Shown: positions 1 to 9,311 of the stretch, one piece after another
Position numbering within the stretch: position 1 is the stretch's first letter
Layout of the letters: each line of letters starts with the position of its first letter
DNA from: Acidobacteriota bacterium
Lineage (GTDB): Bacteria > Acidobacteriota > Thermoanaerobaculia > Multivoradales > Multivoraceae
Assembly: GCA_028875725.1 (NCBI GenBank)
Contig: JAPPCR010000006.1
Coordinates: 1,557,786-1,621,785 of the forward strand
Reading direction: 5' to 3'
Length of the DNA stretch: 64,000 bases
Made by a program: the position numbers and the translations under genes
The notes under the pieces: generated by a model
Told to the model about the DNA's origin: nothing
Databases searched by the model: none
The model's input: only the letters and a program-made list of their open reading frames with translations

Positions 1-1779
1 GAAGAGGACGTGCCCTACCTCCTGCACGGCCCACTCCGCCGACGCGGTGCGGACGGTCCCTGGCAACTCTCGAATCCGTCCGTCGAGCGGATCGGTGGCG
101 GAGAATCCGACGGCGGCGGCGTGCGGCCGGTCTACGGGCGGATCGGGGAGGTACCGCCGTCCCGAGTGGCTCGGCTCGTTGCCGGTGCGATCCGGACGCT
201 GCGGGACACCTCGGGACCCGAGTGGATCGAGGAGTGGCTTCCACGCGAGGAGCGGACGAAGCACGAGCTACCCCGACTGGCGGAGGCCCTGACGGAAGTC
301 CACTCGCCGTCGCGGGAAGCCTCGATCGGGGAACTGAACGCCAGGCGGAGTCCGGCCCATGCCCGCCTCGCCTACGGGGAGTTCCTGCTCCAGCAGTTGC
401 AACTCGCCGTGGTCCGTCGCCAGCGGCGTCGATCCGGGAAACCCCATCGCTACCGCGCCCACGCCGACGCGTGGGCGGCGGCGACCCGGCTTCTGCCGTT
501 TCGCCTGACCGGCGCGCAGGAACGGGTGCTCGGAGAGATAGGCGACGATCTCGCCGGAGAGGAGCCCATGCTCCGTCTGGTACAGGGCGACGTGGGCAGC
601 GGCAAGACGGTCCTGGCGGCCCTCTCCTGTCTGATCGCCGCCGGGAGCGGCCTGCAATCGGCGCTGATGGCGCCGACCGAGCTCCTGGCCGAGCAGCACT
701 TCGCTTCCCTGGAACGACTGCTCGGCTCCAGCATGACGGTCGCCCTCGTCACTTCGGGGCAGCGCGTGACCAGCGACGGCGGCCCGGTGGAGGAGGGGAT
801 CGCGGACGGCCGGGTAGACCTCGTCGTCGGCACGCACGCCCTGATCGAGGAACGTACGAGGTTCGCGCGGCTGGGCCTCGCCGTGATCGACGAACAGCAT
901 CGTTTCGGCGTCGTCCAGCGCCAGTCCCTCGTTCGGAAGGGCCAGCGACCGGACCTCCTGGTCATGACGGCGACCCCGATTCCCAGGTCGCTGGCGCTGA
1001 CGGTGTACGGTGATCTCGACGTGTCGATCCTGGACGAGATGCCTCCCGGTCGCCGCCCGATAGAGACCAGGGTGACGACGGACGGCGGGATGGAGGAGGC
1101 GGTGAACGACGTGCGGAGGCGACTGAAGCGTGGCGGCCGGGCCTACGTCGTCTTTCCCCTGATCGACGGCGGGGAGGGTGCTGCCGCCGGACTGCCTTCG
1201 CTCACGGAGTCCGGCCCGAAATGGGCGCGCGCGCTCGCGGTTCCCCACGGCGTCGTGCACGGACGCCTCCGGCGCCAGGAGCGGGATGAAACGATGAGCC
1301 GCTTTGCCGGTGGGTCGATCCAGGTCCTGCTGGCGACGACCGTGATCGAAGTCGGCGTCGACGTGCCCGAGGCGACGGCGATGGTCATTCTGGGAGCCGA
1401 GCGTTTCGGTCTCGCCCAGTTGCACCAGTTGCGGGGGCGGATCGGTCGCGGTACGGATCCACGGCTGGGAGAACCGCTCTGCATCGCGATCGCGGGGGAG
1501 CCCTCGGCCGAGGCGGAACGGCGGCTGAGCGTGTTCGCGGACTCGACCGACGGTTTCCGGATCGCGGAAGAGGACATGCGGCAACGGGGACCGGGCGAGA
1601 TTCTCGGTACGCGTCAGGCCGGTCTGCCGCAGTTTCGGTTCGGCGACCTGGCGCGCGACTGGGATTGGCTGGTGGCGGCGCGGCGGGACGCGTCCGAACT
1701 GCTGGACCGTCTGGCGGATCCCGAGAACGACGCTCTGCGGCGACAGGTGGGGCGGCGCATCCCCGGCTTTCTGCCATGA
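1..1779 (+). CDS. recG: ATP-dependent DNA helicase RecG, 5'-truncated by window edge
   Basis: Branch-migration helicase that regresses stalled forks and processes Holliday junctions. The visible part starts inside the N-terminal wedge/OB region; codons run open to base 1, so the real start lies outside the window and the GTG at 10 is not a credible start. Superfamily 2 motifs typical of RecG follow: Walker A GDVGSGKT (about residue 196 of the fragment), the DEQHRFGV box (about 297), TATPIPRSLALT, TTVIEVGVDVPEA and QLHQLRGRIGRG, then the C-terminal TRG-like tail. The stop overlaps the next gene's start by 4 bases (ATGA), so it probably heads a co-translated operon through cmk and the histidine kinase. 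Confidence 0.97.
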   Translation, partial: EEDVPYLLHGPLRRRGADGPWQLSNPSVERIGGGESDGGGVRPVYGRIGEVPPSRVARLVAGAIRTLRDTSGPEWIEEWLPREERTKHELPRLAEALTEVHSPSREASIGELNARRSPAHARLAYGEFLLQQLQLAVVRRQRRRSGKPHRYRAHADAWAAATRLLPFRLTGAQERVLGEIGDDLAGEEPMLRLVQGDVGSGKTVLAALSCLIAAGSGLQSALMAPTELLAEQHFASLERLLGSSMTVALVTSGQRVTSDGGPVEEGIADGRVDLVVGTHALIEERTRFARLGLAVIDEQHRFGVVQRQSLVRKGQRPDLLVMTATPIPRSLALTVYGDLDVSILDEMPPGRRPIETRVTTDGGMEEAVNDVRRRLKRGGRAYVVFPLIDGGEGAAAGLPSLTESGPKWARALAVPHGVVHGRLRRQERDETMSRFAGGSIQVLLATTVIEVGVDVPEATAMVILGAERFGLAQLHQLRGRIGRGTDPRLGEPLCIAIAGEPSAEAERRLSVFADSTDGFRIAEEDMRQRGPGEILGTRQAGLPQFRFGDLARDWDWLVAARRDASELLDRLADPENDALRRQVGRRIPGFLP

Positions 1780-2975
1780 GAGTGTTGCTGGTCGCCAACG
1801 TGCTGCCGCCGAAGGACCTGTCCGGCGCCGGGGAACAGGTGCTGCAGCTCGCCTGGGGGCTGAGGCAGGCCGGTTGCGAAGTCGACATCATGGGTCGTGA
1901 CCGTTGTGGACCGAACGTCTCGAAGGTCGCCTTTCCCTGGCGGGCGCGGAGTGCTGTCCGGCATGTGGTCCGGGAGTGGCGGCCGGAGATCGTGCAGGTG
2001 CACGAAAGCGACGGCGGCCTGGTGATCCGCGATCTCGCGCGGCTCGACCGCGCGTCGAGGCCGCTGCTGGTGGCACTCCAACAGGTGAGCTACGTGCGGG
2101 AACGTCAGGCGGTCCGCCCACTCGTCGATCGTGACCAGGATGCCAGGGTGGTCGCCCGACCCGTTCGGAGCGAATTGCTGTTCCGGGCGCTCCGGACTCC
2201 CCTGCACATCGCGCTCGGCCGGCTGACCGCGAGGCGGTCGGACGTGCGGCTCGCCCCGAGCCGGGCGACCGCGCGCGAGATCGAGCGTGACTACGGCGTG
2301 GAGGATGTGCGCGTGGTGCCGAACGTCACCGGCGCGCCGTTCGACGCACGCGCGGGGGAGTCGGCGGCCGCCGCCGGCCGGGACGAACCGGTTGTCGGCG
2401 AACCGTACGTGCTGGCCGTGGGCCGGCTGCGAATACGGAAGGGAATGGAGATTCTGTTGCAGGCGATGGCGCAGGTCCGTGATCGCGGCCACCGCCCGCG
2501 CCTAGTCGTGGCCGGCGACGGCGAGCGCCGGGGGGCGCTCGAGGCAATGTGCGAACGGCTCGGACTTGACTCCTGCATTCACTGGGCGGGACGCTGCTCG
2601 CGGTCGGAAGCGGCGCGGTTGAGGCGGCGGGCGACCGCGCTGATCGTGCCCTCGACCTACGAGGGCATGCCTCTTGTCGTGCTGGAAGCGATGAGCGACG
2701 CCGTCCCCGTCATCGCGTCCGCGGTCAGCGGCATTCCCGAGGTCGTGGTCGATGGGGAGACCGGCTGGCTCGTCCCGCCTGAACGCTCGGCCGCGCTCGC
2801 CGCCGCGCTGATCGAGGCGATTTCCGATCCTGGTGCGGCGCGAGTTCGCGGCGAGGCTGGACGGCAGCGCCTCGATCGGCGGTTTCGCCCGCACCACGCG
2901 GCCCGGCACTGGTTCGAGGCTGTGGGCTCGGCGGGCCTTTCGGTGCCGGCAGTGTGGGAGAATCCACCCGGATGA
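1776..2975 (+). CDS. Glycosyltransferase family 4 (GT-B fold)
   Basis: Retaining glycosyltransferase of 399 aa; acceptor and sugar cannot be read from sequence. The N-terminal Rossmann half begins MRVLLVANVLPPKDLSGAGE with the glycine-rich loop expected of GT4 enzymes. The C-terminal half carries VLAVGRLRIRKGMEILLQA and the E-x7-E nucleotide-sugar motif in YEGMPLVVLEA, followed by PVIASAVSGIPEVV. The start was placed at the ATG overlapping the recG stop (ATGA), although the open frame extends further upstream inside recG. Its own stop overlaps scpA the same way. A role in an extracellular or lipid-linked glycan is plausible, but the neighbours (recG, scpAB) give no substrate clue. Confidence 0.88.
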   Translation: MRVLLVANVLPPKDLSGAGEQVLQLAWGLRQAGCEVDIMGRDRCGPNVSKVAFPWRARSAVRHVVREWRPEIVQVHESDGGLVIRDLARLDRASRPLLVALQQVSYVRERQAVRPLVDRDQDARVVARPVRSELLFRALRTPLHIALGRLTARRSDVRLAPSRATAREIERDYGVEDVRVVPNVTGAPFDARAGESAAAAGRDEPVVGEPYVLAVGRLRIRKGMEILLQAMAQVRDRGHRPRLVVAGDGERRGALEAMCERLGLDSCIHWAGRCSRSEAARLRRRATALIVPSTYEGMPLVVLEAMSDAVPVIASAVSGIPEVVVDGETGWLVPPERSAALAAALIEAISDPGAARVRGEAGRQRLDRRFRPHHAARHWFEAVGSAGLSVPAVWENPPG

Positions 2976-3766
2976 AGCTCGTGGATGGGCACGGCAGCCT
3001 GTTGCCGGCGTCGTGGAGGGTCCAGCTCCCTGCTTTCGAGGGTCCGCTCGACCTGCTTTTGCACCTGGTCCGCATCAACGAGATCGAGATCACGGACATC
3101 CCGGTCGCGCTGATCTGCGACCAGTTCCACGAGTATCTGGCGCTGATGGACGAGCTCGATCTGGACATAGCCGCCGAGTACATCTACGAGGCTGCACTGC
3201 TGATTCAGCTCAAGGCCAGGGTGCTGCTGCCCCGACCCGAACCGGAAGCGGGCGAAGCGCCCGAGGACCCGCGACGGGAGCTGATCGAACGCCTCCTCGA
3301 GTATCAGCGGCTGAAGGAAGCGGCACAGACGCTCGCGGAGGTCGACGATCTCCGCCATGGGCTGTGGACGCGGAGCGGCACGCCTGCCGCGGCGCCCGGG
3401 GACGACGACGAGGAGTTCGACATGGGGGATCTCTCCCTCTTCGACCTCCTGCAGGTCCTGCGCAACGTGCTGAAGCGCTACGACGAGGAGCATCCGAGTC
3501 CGCTGACCTACCAGGGCGAGACGTTCAGCGTTCGAGGCCAGATCGAGAGGCTTCTGCGGCGCTTCGATGGCGGCCGGTCGCTCGACCTCCAGGATGACCT
3601 CTTCGCGCTGTCGAGCCGGGCCGAGGCGATCGCCTGCTTCCTGGCGGTGCTCGAGATGGCGAGACTGAACCTGGTCCGGCTCCACTCATCCGGGGACAGA
3701 TCGGTACTGATCTTTCGCACGACCCGGCCGCTGGATCCGATCTTGCTTGAGGACTTCACCGGATGA
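2972..3766 (+). CDS. scpA: Segregation and condensation protein A
   Basis: Kleisin subunit of the SMC-ScpAB condensin, 264 aa. The N-terminal helical domain has the diagnostic FEGPLDLLLHLVRINEIEI followed by AAEYIYEAALLIQLKARVLL (SMC neck-binding part). The C-terminal winged-helix region ends with the hydrophobic LAVLEMARLNLVRL stretch typical of ScpA. Start chosen at the ATG overlapping the upstream stop (ATGA); an in-frame GTG 18 bases earlier is less likely. Directly followed, again with a 4-base overlap, by scpB, the standard pair. The smc gene itself is not in the window. Confidence 0.96.
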   Translation: MKLVDGHGSLLPASWRVQLPAFEGPLDLLLHLVRINEIEITDIPVALICDQFHEYLALMDELDLDIAAEYIYEAALLIQLKARVLLPRPEPEAGEAPEDPRRELIERLLEYQRLKEAAQTLAEVDDLRHGLWTRSGTPAAAPGDDDEEFDMGDLSLFDLLQVLRNVLKRYDEEHPSPLTYQGETFSVRGQIERLLRRFDGGRSLDLQDDLFALSSRAEAIACFLAVLEMARLNLVRLHSSGDRSVLIFRTTRPLDPILLEDFTG

Positions 3767-4380
3767 CCGACCAGGCGGAGATGGCAGCGGTGTTCGAGGC
3801 GTTGCTATTCGCGAGCCCGGATCCGCAATCCGAAACGAAGCTGCTCGAGGTTTTCCCCGAGAACTCCCGGGAGCAGGCGCGCGAAGCTCTTCAGACCGTC
3901 CTGGCGCGCTACCGCGCCGATGAGTCCGGCGCGCAGCCTGACCGCGGAGTCGTCGTCGATCACGCCGGCGGCGGCTACCGGCTCGTGACGCGCCCGGACC
4001 TCCATGCCTATCTGCGGAAGTACTTCGATGTCGCCGGCCGTAGCAAGCTCTCGATGGCCGCGGTGGAAACGCTGGCGATCGTCGCCTACCGTCAACCGGT
4101 GACCACCCCCGAGGTCCAGGACCTTCGGGGCCGCAACTCCGCCGGTGTCCTCAAGACGCTGCTCGAGCGGCGGTTGATCCGTATCGCCGGCCGCAAGGAG
4201 GTCGTGGGCAGCCCGTTTCTCTATGCCACGACGCGCGACTTCCTGCTTCACTTCGGCCTGCGCTCACTGTCGGAACTGCCGCCGCTCGAAGAGTTCGAGG
4301 AGACCTTCCTGGCGGCGGCGGCGGAAGAGGTCCCTCAGTCCGAGCTCACCCTGGCGCCGGTGGACTCAGGAGATGGCTGA
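3763..4380 (+). CDS. scpB: Segregation and condensation protein B
   Basis: Winged-helix partner that dimerises and binds the ScpA linker in condensin; 205 aa, a normal length. Family signatures include EALLFASPDP near the N terminus, the tandem winged-helix core around LSMAAVETLAIVAYRQPVT and the second wing VQDLRGRNSAGVLKTLLERR followed by GRKEVVGSPFLYATT. The ATG overlaps the scpA stop by 4 bases. The 3' end overlaps rluB by 8 bases, which matches the common scpA-scpB-rluB order in many phyla. Confidence 0.96.
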   Translation: MTDQAEMAAVFEALLFASPDPQSETKLLEVFPENSREQAREALQTVLARYRADESGAQPDRGVVVDHAGGGYRLVTRPDLHAYLRKYFDVAGRSKLSMAAVETLAIVAYRQPVTTPEVQDLRGRNSAGVLKTLLERRLIRIAGRKEVVGSPFLYATTRDFLLHFGLRSLSELPPLEEFEETFLAAAAEEVPQSELTLAPVDSGDG

Positions 4381-5188
4381 GCGGCGGCGGGGCGAACGGC
4401 TCCAGAAGGTCCTCTCCCGAGCGGGTATCGCGTCTCGTCGGGCAGCGGAGGATCTCATTCGGGAAGGGCGGGTCACGATCGACGGCCGCGTGGCGGTGCT
4501 CGGCGACCGGGTTGCCCCAGCAGGAGAGCCTCCGGTCGCGGTACTGGTGGACGGTGAGCCGATCCGTCGGCGCGCCGCCTCGCGATACGTCCTGCTGAAC
4601 AAGCCGTCGGGCTACGTGACCACGCGGTCGGACCCCGAGGGTCGGCCCACGGTGATGGACCTCATTCCTGACAGGTGGCGCCGGCGGCTGAAGCCGGTCG
4701 GGCGGCTCGACTACGGCACGGAGGGTCTGCTGCTGGTAACCGATGACGGCGACCTCGCGCATCGCCTCACCCACCCTCGCTTCGGCTGTTCAAAACGGTA
4801 CCTCGCCAAGGTCCGGGGCCTTCCGGCGGATTCGTCGATCGCGCGCCTTCGAGGCGGCATGGTGATCGCGGGTCGCCGGACCGCACCGGTGAGATTGACC
4901 CGGGCGCCGGCCCGGCGCGGCGCCCGCCCGGCCCGTGCCTCGAGTTGGTGGGAGATCGAGTTGGTCGAGGGGAGGACGCGCCAGATCCGCGAGATGTTCT
5001 TCCGCGTCGGGCATCCGGTGCAGCGGCTGCGTCGCGTGGCAATCGGCCGCCTTGAGGACGCGGAGCTTCCGCTCGGGTCCTGGCGAGAGCTCTCCCCCGA
5101 TGAACTCGCCGCTCTTCGCGGGAACTCGGGACCTGGGCCGCGCAAAGGCTCTCCCGGCCGGCGCCGACGGAAACCGCGTCGCCGATGA
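4373..5188 (+). CDS. rluB: Pseudouridine synthase of the RsuA/RluB family
   Basis: rRNA pseudouridine synthase, 271 aa, expected to modify helix 89 of 23S rRNA by analogy with RluB. It has an N-terminal S4 RNA-binding domain (RLQKVLSRAGIASRRAAEDL) and the catalytic block GRLDYGTEGLLLVTDDGDLA with the nucleophilic aspartate, then EGRTRQIREMFFRVGHPV. The open frame begins far inside scpB; the start at 4373 was chosen because the S4 domain begins there. The C terminus is a basic Arg/Lys/Pro/Gly-rich tail. Family-level call is firm; RluB rather than RsuA or RluE rests on synteny with scpB. Confidence 0.93.
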   Translation: MAERRRGERLQKVLSRAGIASRRAAEDLIREGRVTIDGRVAVLGDRVAPAGEPPVAVLVDGEPIRRRAASRYVLLNKPSGYVTTRSDPEGRPTVMDLIPDRWRRRLKPVGRLDYGTEGLLLVTDDGDLAHRLTHPRFGCSKRYLAKVRGLPADSSIARLRGGMVIAGRRTAPVRLTRAPARRGARPARASSWWEIELVEGRTRQIREMFFRVGHPVQRLRRVAIGRLEDAELPLGSWRELSPDELAALRGNSGPGPRKGSPGRRRRKPRRR

Positions 5189-5853
5189 CCGTCGTGGCGA
5201 TCGACGGTCCCGCCGGCGTCGGCAAGAGCACCGTGGCGCGCCGGGTGGCGGCGCAACTCGGCGTGCCCTACCTCGATACCGGCTCCATGTACCGGGCCGT
5301 CGCGTGGAAGGCCCTGGAGGAAGATCTCGATCCGGCCGACGGGCTGGCAATGAGCAGGTTGATCGCGGGGCTCCACTTCGAGTTACGCCCACGCAATGAC
5401 GAAGCCGAGGTGGTTGTGGACGGGGCAGCGCCGGGCGTTCAGCTCCGAACCCCGCGGGTCGACGCGGCGACCTCGCGGGTTGCCGTCCACCCGGCGGTGC
5501 GCTCCTGGCTCGTTGCGAAGCAGCGCGAGTTCGCCGCCAGGGAGGGCGCGGTGGTGGAGGGAAGGGACATCGGCACGGTCGTCTTTCCGGAAACCCCGCA
5601 CAAGTTCTATCTGGATGCTCCGCTCGAGATCCGGGCCGAGCGCCGGATGCGCCAACTCGCTGGCCGCGAGTGCGGCGACCGCGGCCGGTTGCTGAGGGAG
5701 ATGCGCGCCCGGGACGAGCGCGACATCCGCCGTAGCGCCTCGCCGCTGAGGCGCGATGAAACCTACGAGCTGATCGACACCTCGGCCGGCGACGAAGAGC
5801 AGGTTGCGGCCCGGATCCTCCGGTCCGTACGGGCGGCAGCGACGGAACCATGA
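5185..5853 (+). CDS. cmk: Cytidylate kinase
   Basis: Phosphorylates CMP and dCMP with ATP in pyrimidine salvage; 222 aa, standard length. The P-loop is GPAGVGKST close to the N terminus, followed by YLDTGSMYRAVAWKAL (the CMP-binding region) and VEGRDIGTVVFPETPHKFYLDA, then the LID-like RDERDIRRSASPL. The ATG overlaps the rluB stop by 4 bases and its own stop overlaps the next gene. The rluB-cmk order is common in bacteria. No rpsA follows; a histidine kinase takes its place. Confidence 0.97.
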   Translation: MTVVAIDGPAGVGKSTVARRVAAQLGVPYLDTGSMYRAVAWKALEEDLDPADGLAMSRLIAGLHFELRPRNDEAEVVVDGAAPGVQLRTPRVDAATSRVAVHPAVRSWLVAKQREFAAREGAVVEGRDIGTVVFPETPHKFYLDAPLEIRAERRMRQLAGRECGDRGRLLREMRARDERDIRRSASPLRRDETYELIDTSAGDEEQVAARILRSVRAAATEP

Positions 5854-8800
5854 CTGCCTCGGCGGGCCGGCGCGGCGGAGGTACGGCCGAGCTTCGCATC
5901 ATCTTCGGCCTGTTTGGTCTGGCCGCCGTCCTGTTCGCGGTCGATCGCTGGCCACGGAGCAGCGACGAGGCGCCGCTACCGACGCGCGCCCAGACGGCCG
6001 CGATGGAATCCACCTACCGGGACCTGCTGCTGGATTTGCTGGCGGATGCCGAACGCGCGGCCGAGAGTGTCCGCAGCACCGTCGACGTGCCCCTCGGTTC
6101 GGTCGAGGCCAGGCTGAGCGTGTTCGAGGAGCTGGACCGGGCCAGCCGTACGGGAGGACGCACCTTGGTTCTGGTCGGTCCCGACGGCCTGGCGCAGGCC
6201 TGGGGCGGTTCGGGACTTCGACACGATCTGCCCCTGGATCGGCTGTTGCCTGGAGGCATCAGCCAGACCGCCGGCTTCACGGCGGTTTCGCTCTATGCAG
6301 CCATCGACATGAGCGCGGGAGAGGGCGGTTGGCGGCTGATCGTCGGCAACAGCTTCCCGACCGACTCGTTGCCGTTCCCTACGCCCTTCGGACTCAGGCG
6401 CCACGGCGTCAGGTGGTCAGTTCGGGATCACTCCGCGGAACCCCTGACCCCCGCTCTCGAGGCACTCGGCATTCGCGAGCTGGGTCCGCCCGATGGCGTT
6501 CCCGGACCCTGGCTACGGCTCCGGTTCGAACCCGCGGCCGAGCCGTCCTCGTCCATCGGCACCTGGTTCACTCTGGTGACCTTCGCTCTCGGGGTCGGCC
6601 TGTCGGTGGTCTGGCTGTTTCGGCGCTGGAGCGCCCGGACGCCCGCGAGGCCTCACCCGGGGATCGCGACTCTCGGCCTGACCGGCATCGTGGCGGCAAC
6701 CGGCTACGGTCTCTTCCGGTGGCGGATCTGGGTGACCGAAGCCACCGGTGCGCCGCCGGATCCGGGGACTTCCTTCGGGGGTCCGATCGGTGACTGGGCG
6801 GTGTTGCTGGCGGCCTGGCTGATCCTCGCGGCAGCCTTGTTCTGGGCGCTGGGTTGGTCGCAGGGGCGGGACTGGATGCATGTCTTGTTGACGGCTGCCG
6901 CGGCGGCCACGGGCGTCGGCCTGCTTGCGGAAGTCACCCACAGGCCGGCGCTGCGCGCAGTGCTCATGGAGAACGTTCGAGCGGGTCTCGATGCTCCGCC
7001 TCCGGAGGGAGTCGCGGCAGTTGCGGAAAGGACAAGCGCGTTCCTCGCGGCGACCGACTTGAGAATGCTGGCCCTGGGTGACCCACACGAACTCGACGAT
7101 CACCAGGACCTGGCTCTGGAACTCTGGAGCCGATCACCCCTGGCGGCTTCCGAGATGGTCTCCGCACTCGCCGTGATCCGCGAGAGCCCGGTTTCAACCT
7201 TCTCCTACGGCTTGCCGGTCGATTCGGAAACAGGCGGCCTCGACGCGGCCAGCGCCCGCTGGCCATCGGGTGATCTCCCGATCTGGCAGCAGCAGCGAAG
7301 CGCCTCGGACGAGTTGTCGCTGAGCTCCGCCGGGCAGGAATGGGGTACGGTTCGTTTCTGGACGGCGGCACTGCCGAAAGTCGACGTCTGGAGCCCCGTC
7401 ACGTCGGGCGCCGGTGGTGAGCTTCAGGTACGCCTGCTTCGGGGCGGCCCGGACCGAAGTCGAAGCGGCTCGGTTCCGTCGGCGAATGCGGAACTTGCCT
7501 ATGTCGACGGCGCCGGCCGTCCCCTCGTCTCGCCGTGGCAGGAAGACTGGCTGTTGCCGCCGCCGTCCGAGGCCGTGGATCCGCGCCGGTTCCTGAAGGT
7601 CGAGACCCCCGCGGGACCGGCCCTGGCCTGGTTCAGCCCTACGGATCTGCCGGGCCTCTGGATCGTCGCGCTGCTACCGGAGGAGGCAGTGGCGGAGCGT
7701 CTTTGGCGGATCGCCACGGTGGCAACGCGGCTCGTGCTGGCGGTCTCCGCGGCGGCATTCGCCGTTCTCCTGATCAGCCTGCCCACGGCGAAGCTGCGGA
7801 GACGCCTGCTACCCGACATCCGGCGCTACTCCGTGCGCCTCACGGCGGTGCTTGCCCTGATCGCCATCGTGCCGCTGACGCTGCTCAATGGTCTCCTCTT
7901 CCGGAATCTGGCGGCCCGGGTTCAGGCAGAGCAGGAGGCCGCGGGCCGTACCGCTCTCGTGTCGCTCGAGTACGTTCTGACGGACTTTCTACTCGGTCTG
8001 GAAGCAGGTTTCTCGATTGACGCCCAGTTGGACGACGAGCTTCTGTCCTGGCTCGCGGAGGTCGTGGGCCACGAAGTGAACCTGTATTGGCGGGGCAGCG
8101 TCTACGCGTCCAGCAAGCCGGACCTCTTCACCGCCGGCCTCATGCCGGAACGGATTCCGGGGAACGTCTACAGCCGGTTGGCCCTGCTTGGCCATCCGAC
8201 GGCCGCGCGGGTACAAACCACGCGGCAGGGCACGTCGTACCTGGAGCTGTACACGCCGGTGTCTCTGGGGGAAGTGCGCCCGGGAGAGTCGGGGCTGTTC
8301 GTGTCCGTGCCGCTGCTGGCGCAACAGGAGGCGGCTACGCGAGAACTGGCCGCCCTCAGGCGGCAGGCCCTGGTCGTCACAACCGCCCTCGTGCTACTGC
8401 TGGTCACCGTCGGCGCGCGGCTCGCGCGAGGATTCACCCGTCCGCTGGTGCGAATGATCGACGGCGCCGACCGCATTGCCGGCGGAGCGGCCTCGCTGGG
8501 CTTCGCACCGCGGGAAACGGAGCTCAGGACGCTGGCCGAGGCGATCGACGGCATGGCGGCTCGTATCGCGTCGGCGCGGGCCGATCTGGTCCGCGCGCAA
8601 CGACTCGAGGCCTGGGCCGAGATGGCGCGGTTGATCGCGCACGAAGTGAAGAATCCGCTGACGCCGATCCGGCTCTCGACCGAACACCTGCGACAGGTGT
8701 GGCGGGATGCCCCGGACCGCCTGGAGGAAGTATTCGACCGGTGTACCGGCAACATCCTGAGGCAGGTGGAAGAGCTGGCGCGGACCGCGGGCGAGTTCTC

Positions 8801-9311
8801 GACCTACAGCAGGATCCCGCTCGCCCGACCGGCGTCCGACGATCTGGCGGAAGCGGCTCGGGAAGTCGTCGAGGGGTACGGAAGCACGGCGCATGGGGCA
8901 GTGGCCGTCCTTTTCGAGTCGGAGCCTGGAGCGGCGGATGCCGCCCTCGCGTTCGACCGGCGCCTGATGCAGAGAGCGCTGCGCAACCTGATCGAGAACG
9001 CCCTCCGGGCCAGCAGCAAGGATGGAGAAGTGCTCGTGAGAATCGAGCCCGGGGGTCCGGACGGCGCAGTCGCCCTGACCGTCTCGGACCGGGGCCCTGG
9101 CGTCTCGGACAGCGATCTGGAGCGGATCTTCGAGCCCTACTTCTCGACCTCGAGCGGAGGCACCGGTCTGGGGCTTCCGATCGCTCGCCGGATCGTCCAG
9201 GAGCATGGCGGATCGATCACCGCGGCCGCCAGGCCTGGCGGAGGACTCTCGGTTCGCATCGTCCTTCCGGGGGATCAGTCGCACGAATCGTCCGTCGGAG
9301 CCTCCAACTGA
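5850..9311 (+). CDS. Large membrane NtrY-like sensor histidine kinase
   Basis: Histidine kinase of 1153 aa. It has an N-terminal TM near residues 14-31, a first extracytoplasmic region, a cluster of TMs around 236-363, a second large extracytoplasmic region, further TMs near 620-680, another sensor loop and a TM near 840. HAMP, HisKA and HATPase_c domains follow. The H box is AHEVKNPLTPIRLS with His at about 931, matching NtrY-like kinases; the N box RNLIENALRAS and the G boxes DRGPGVSDSDL and GGTGLGLPIARRIVQEHGG are intact, so it should be active. No receiver domain and no response-regulator gene lie in the window. The signal is unknown. It is translationally coupled to cmk, and its 3' end overlaps the opposing mscS gene by 37 bases. 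Confidence 0.9.
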   Translation: MTASAGRRGGGTAELRIIFGLFGLAAVLFAVDRWPRSSDEAPLPTRAQTAAMESTYRDLLLDLLADAERAAESVRSTVDVPLGSVEARLSVFEELDRASRTGGRTLVLVGPDGLAQAWGGSGLRHDLPLDRLLPGGISQTAGFTAVSLYAAIDMSAGEGGWRLIVGNSFPTDSLPFPTPFGLRRHGVRWSVRDHSAEPLTPALEALGIRELGPPDGVPGPWLRLRFEPAAEPSSSIGTWFTLVTFALGVGLSVVWLFRRWSARTPARPHPGIATLGLTGIVAATGYGLFRWRIWVTEATGAPPDPGTSFGGPIGDWAVLLAAWLILAAALFWALGWSQGRDWMHVLLTAAAAATGVGLLAEVTHRPALRAVLMENVRAGLDAPPPEGVAAVAERTSAFLAATDLRMLALGDPHELDDHQDLALELWSRSPLAASEMVSALAVIRESPVSTFSYGLPVDSETGGLDAASARWPSGDLPIWQQQRSASDELSLSSAGQEWGTVRFWTAALPKVDVWSPVTSGAGGELQVRLLRGGPDRSRSGSVPSANAELAYVDGAGRPLVSPWQEDWLLPPPSEAVDPRRFLKVETPAGPALAWFSPTDLPGLWIVALLPEEAVAERLWRIATVATRLVLAVSAAAFAVLLISLPTAKLRRRLLPDIRRYSVRLTAVLALIAIVPLTLLNGLLFRNLAARVQAEQEAAGRTALVSLEYVLTDFLLGLEAGFSIDAQLDDELLSWLAEVVGHEVNLYWRGSVYASSKPDLFTAGLMPERIPGNVYSRLALLGHPTAARVQTTRQGTSYLELYTPVSLGEVRPGESGLFVSVPLLAQQEAATRELAALRRQALVVTTALVLLLVTVGARLARGFTRPLVRMIDGADRIAGGAASLGFAPRETELRTLAEAIDGMAARIASARADLVRAQRLEAWAEMARLIAHEVKNPLTPIRLSTEHLRQVWRDAPDRLEEVFDRCTGNILRQVEELARTAGEFSTYSRIPLARPASDDLAEAAREVVEGYGSTAHGAVAVLFESEPGAADAALAFDRRLMQRALRNLIENALRASSKDGEVLVRIEPGGPDGAVALTVSDRGPGVSDSDLERIFEPYFSTSSGGTGLGLPIARRIVQEHGGSITAAARPGGGLSVRIVLPGDQSHESSVGASN

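Noticed and set aside
268..1584. Long minus-strand open frame opposite recG
   Set aside because: Antisense shadow caused by high GC at third positions; residue composition is Arg/His/Gln-rich and recG is unambiguous.
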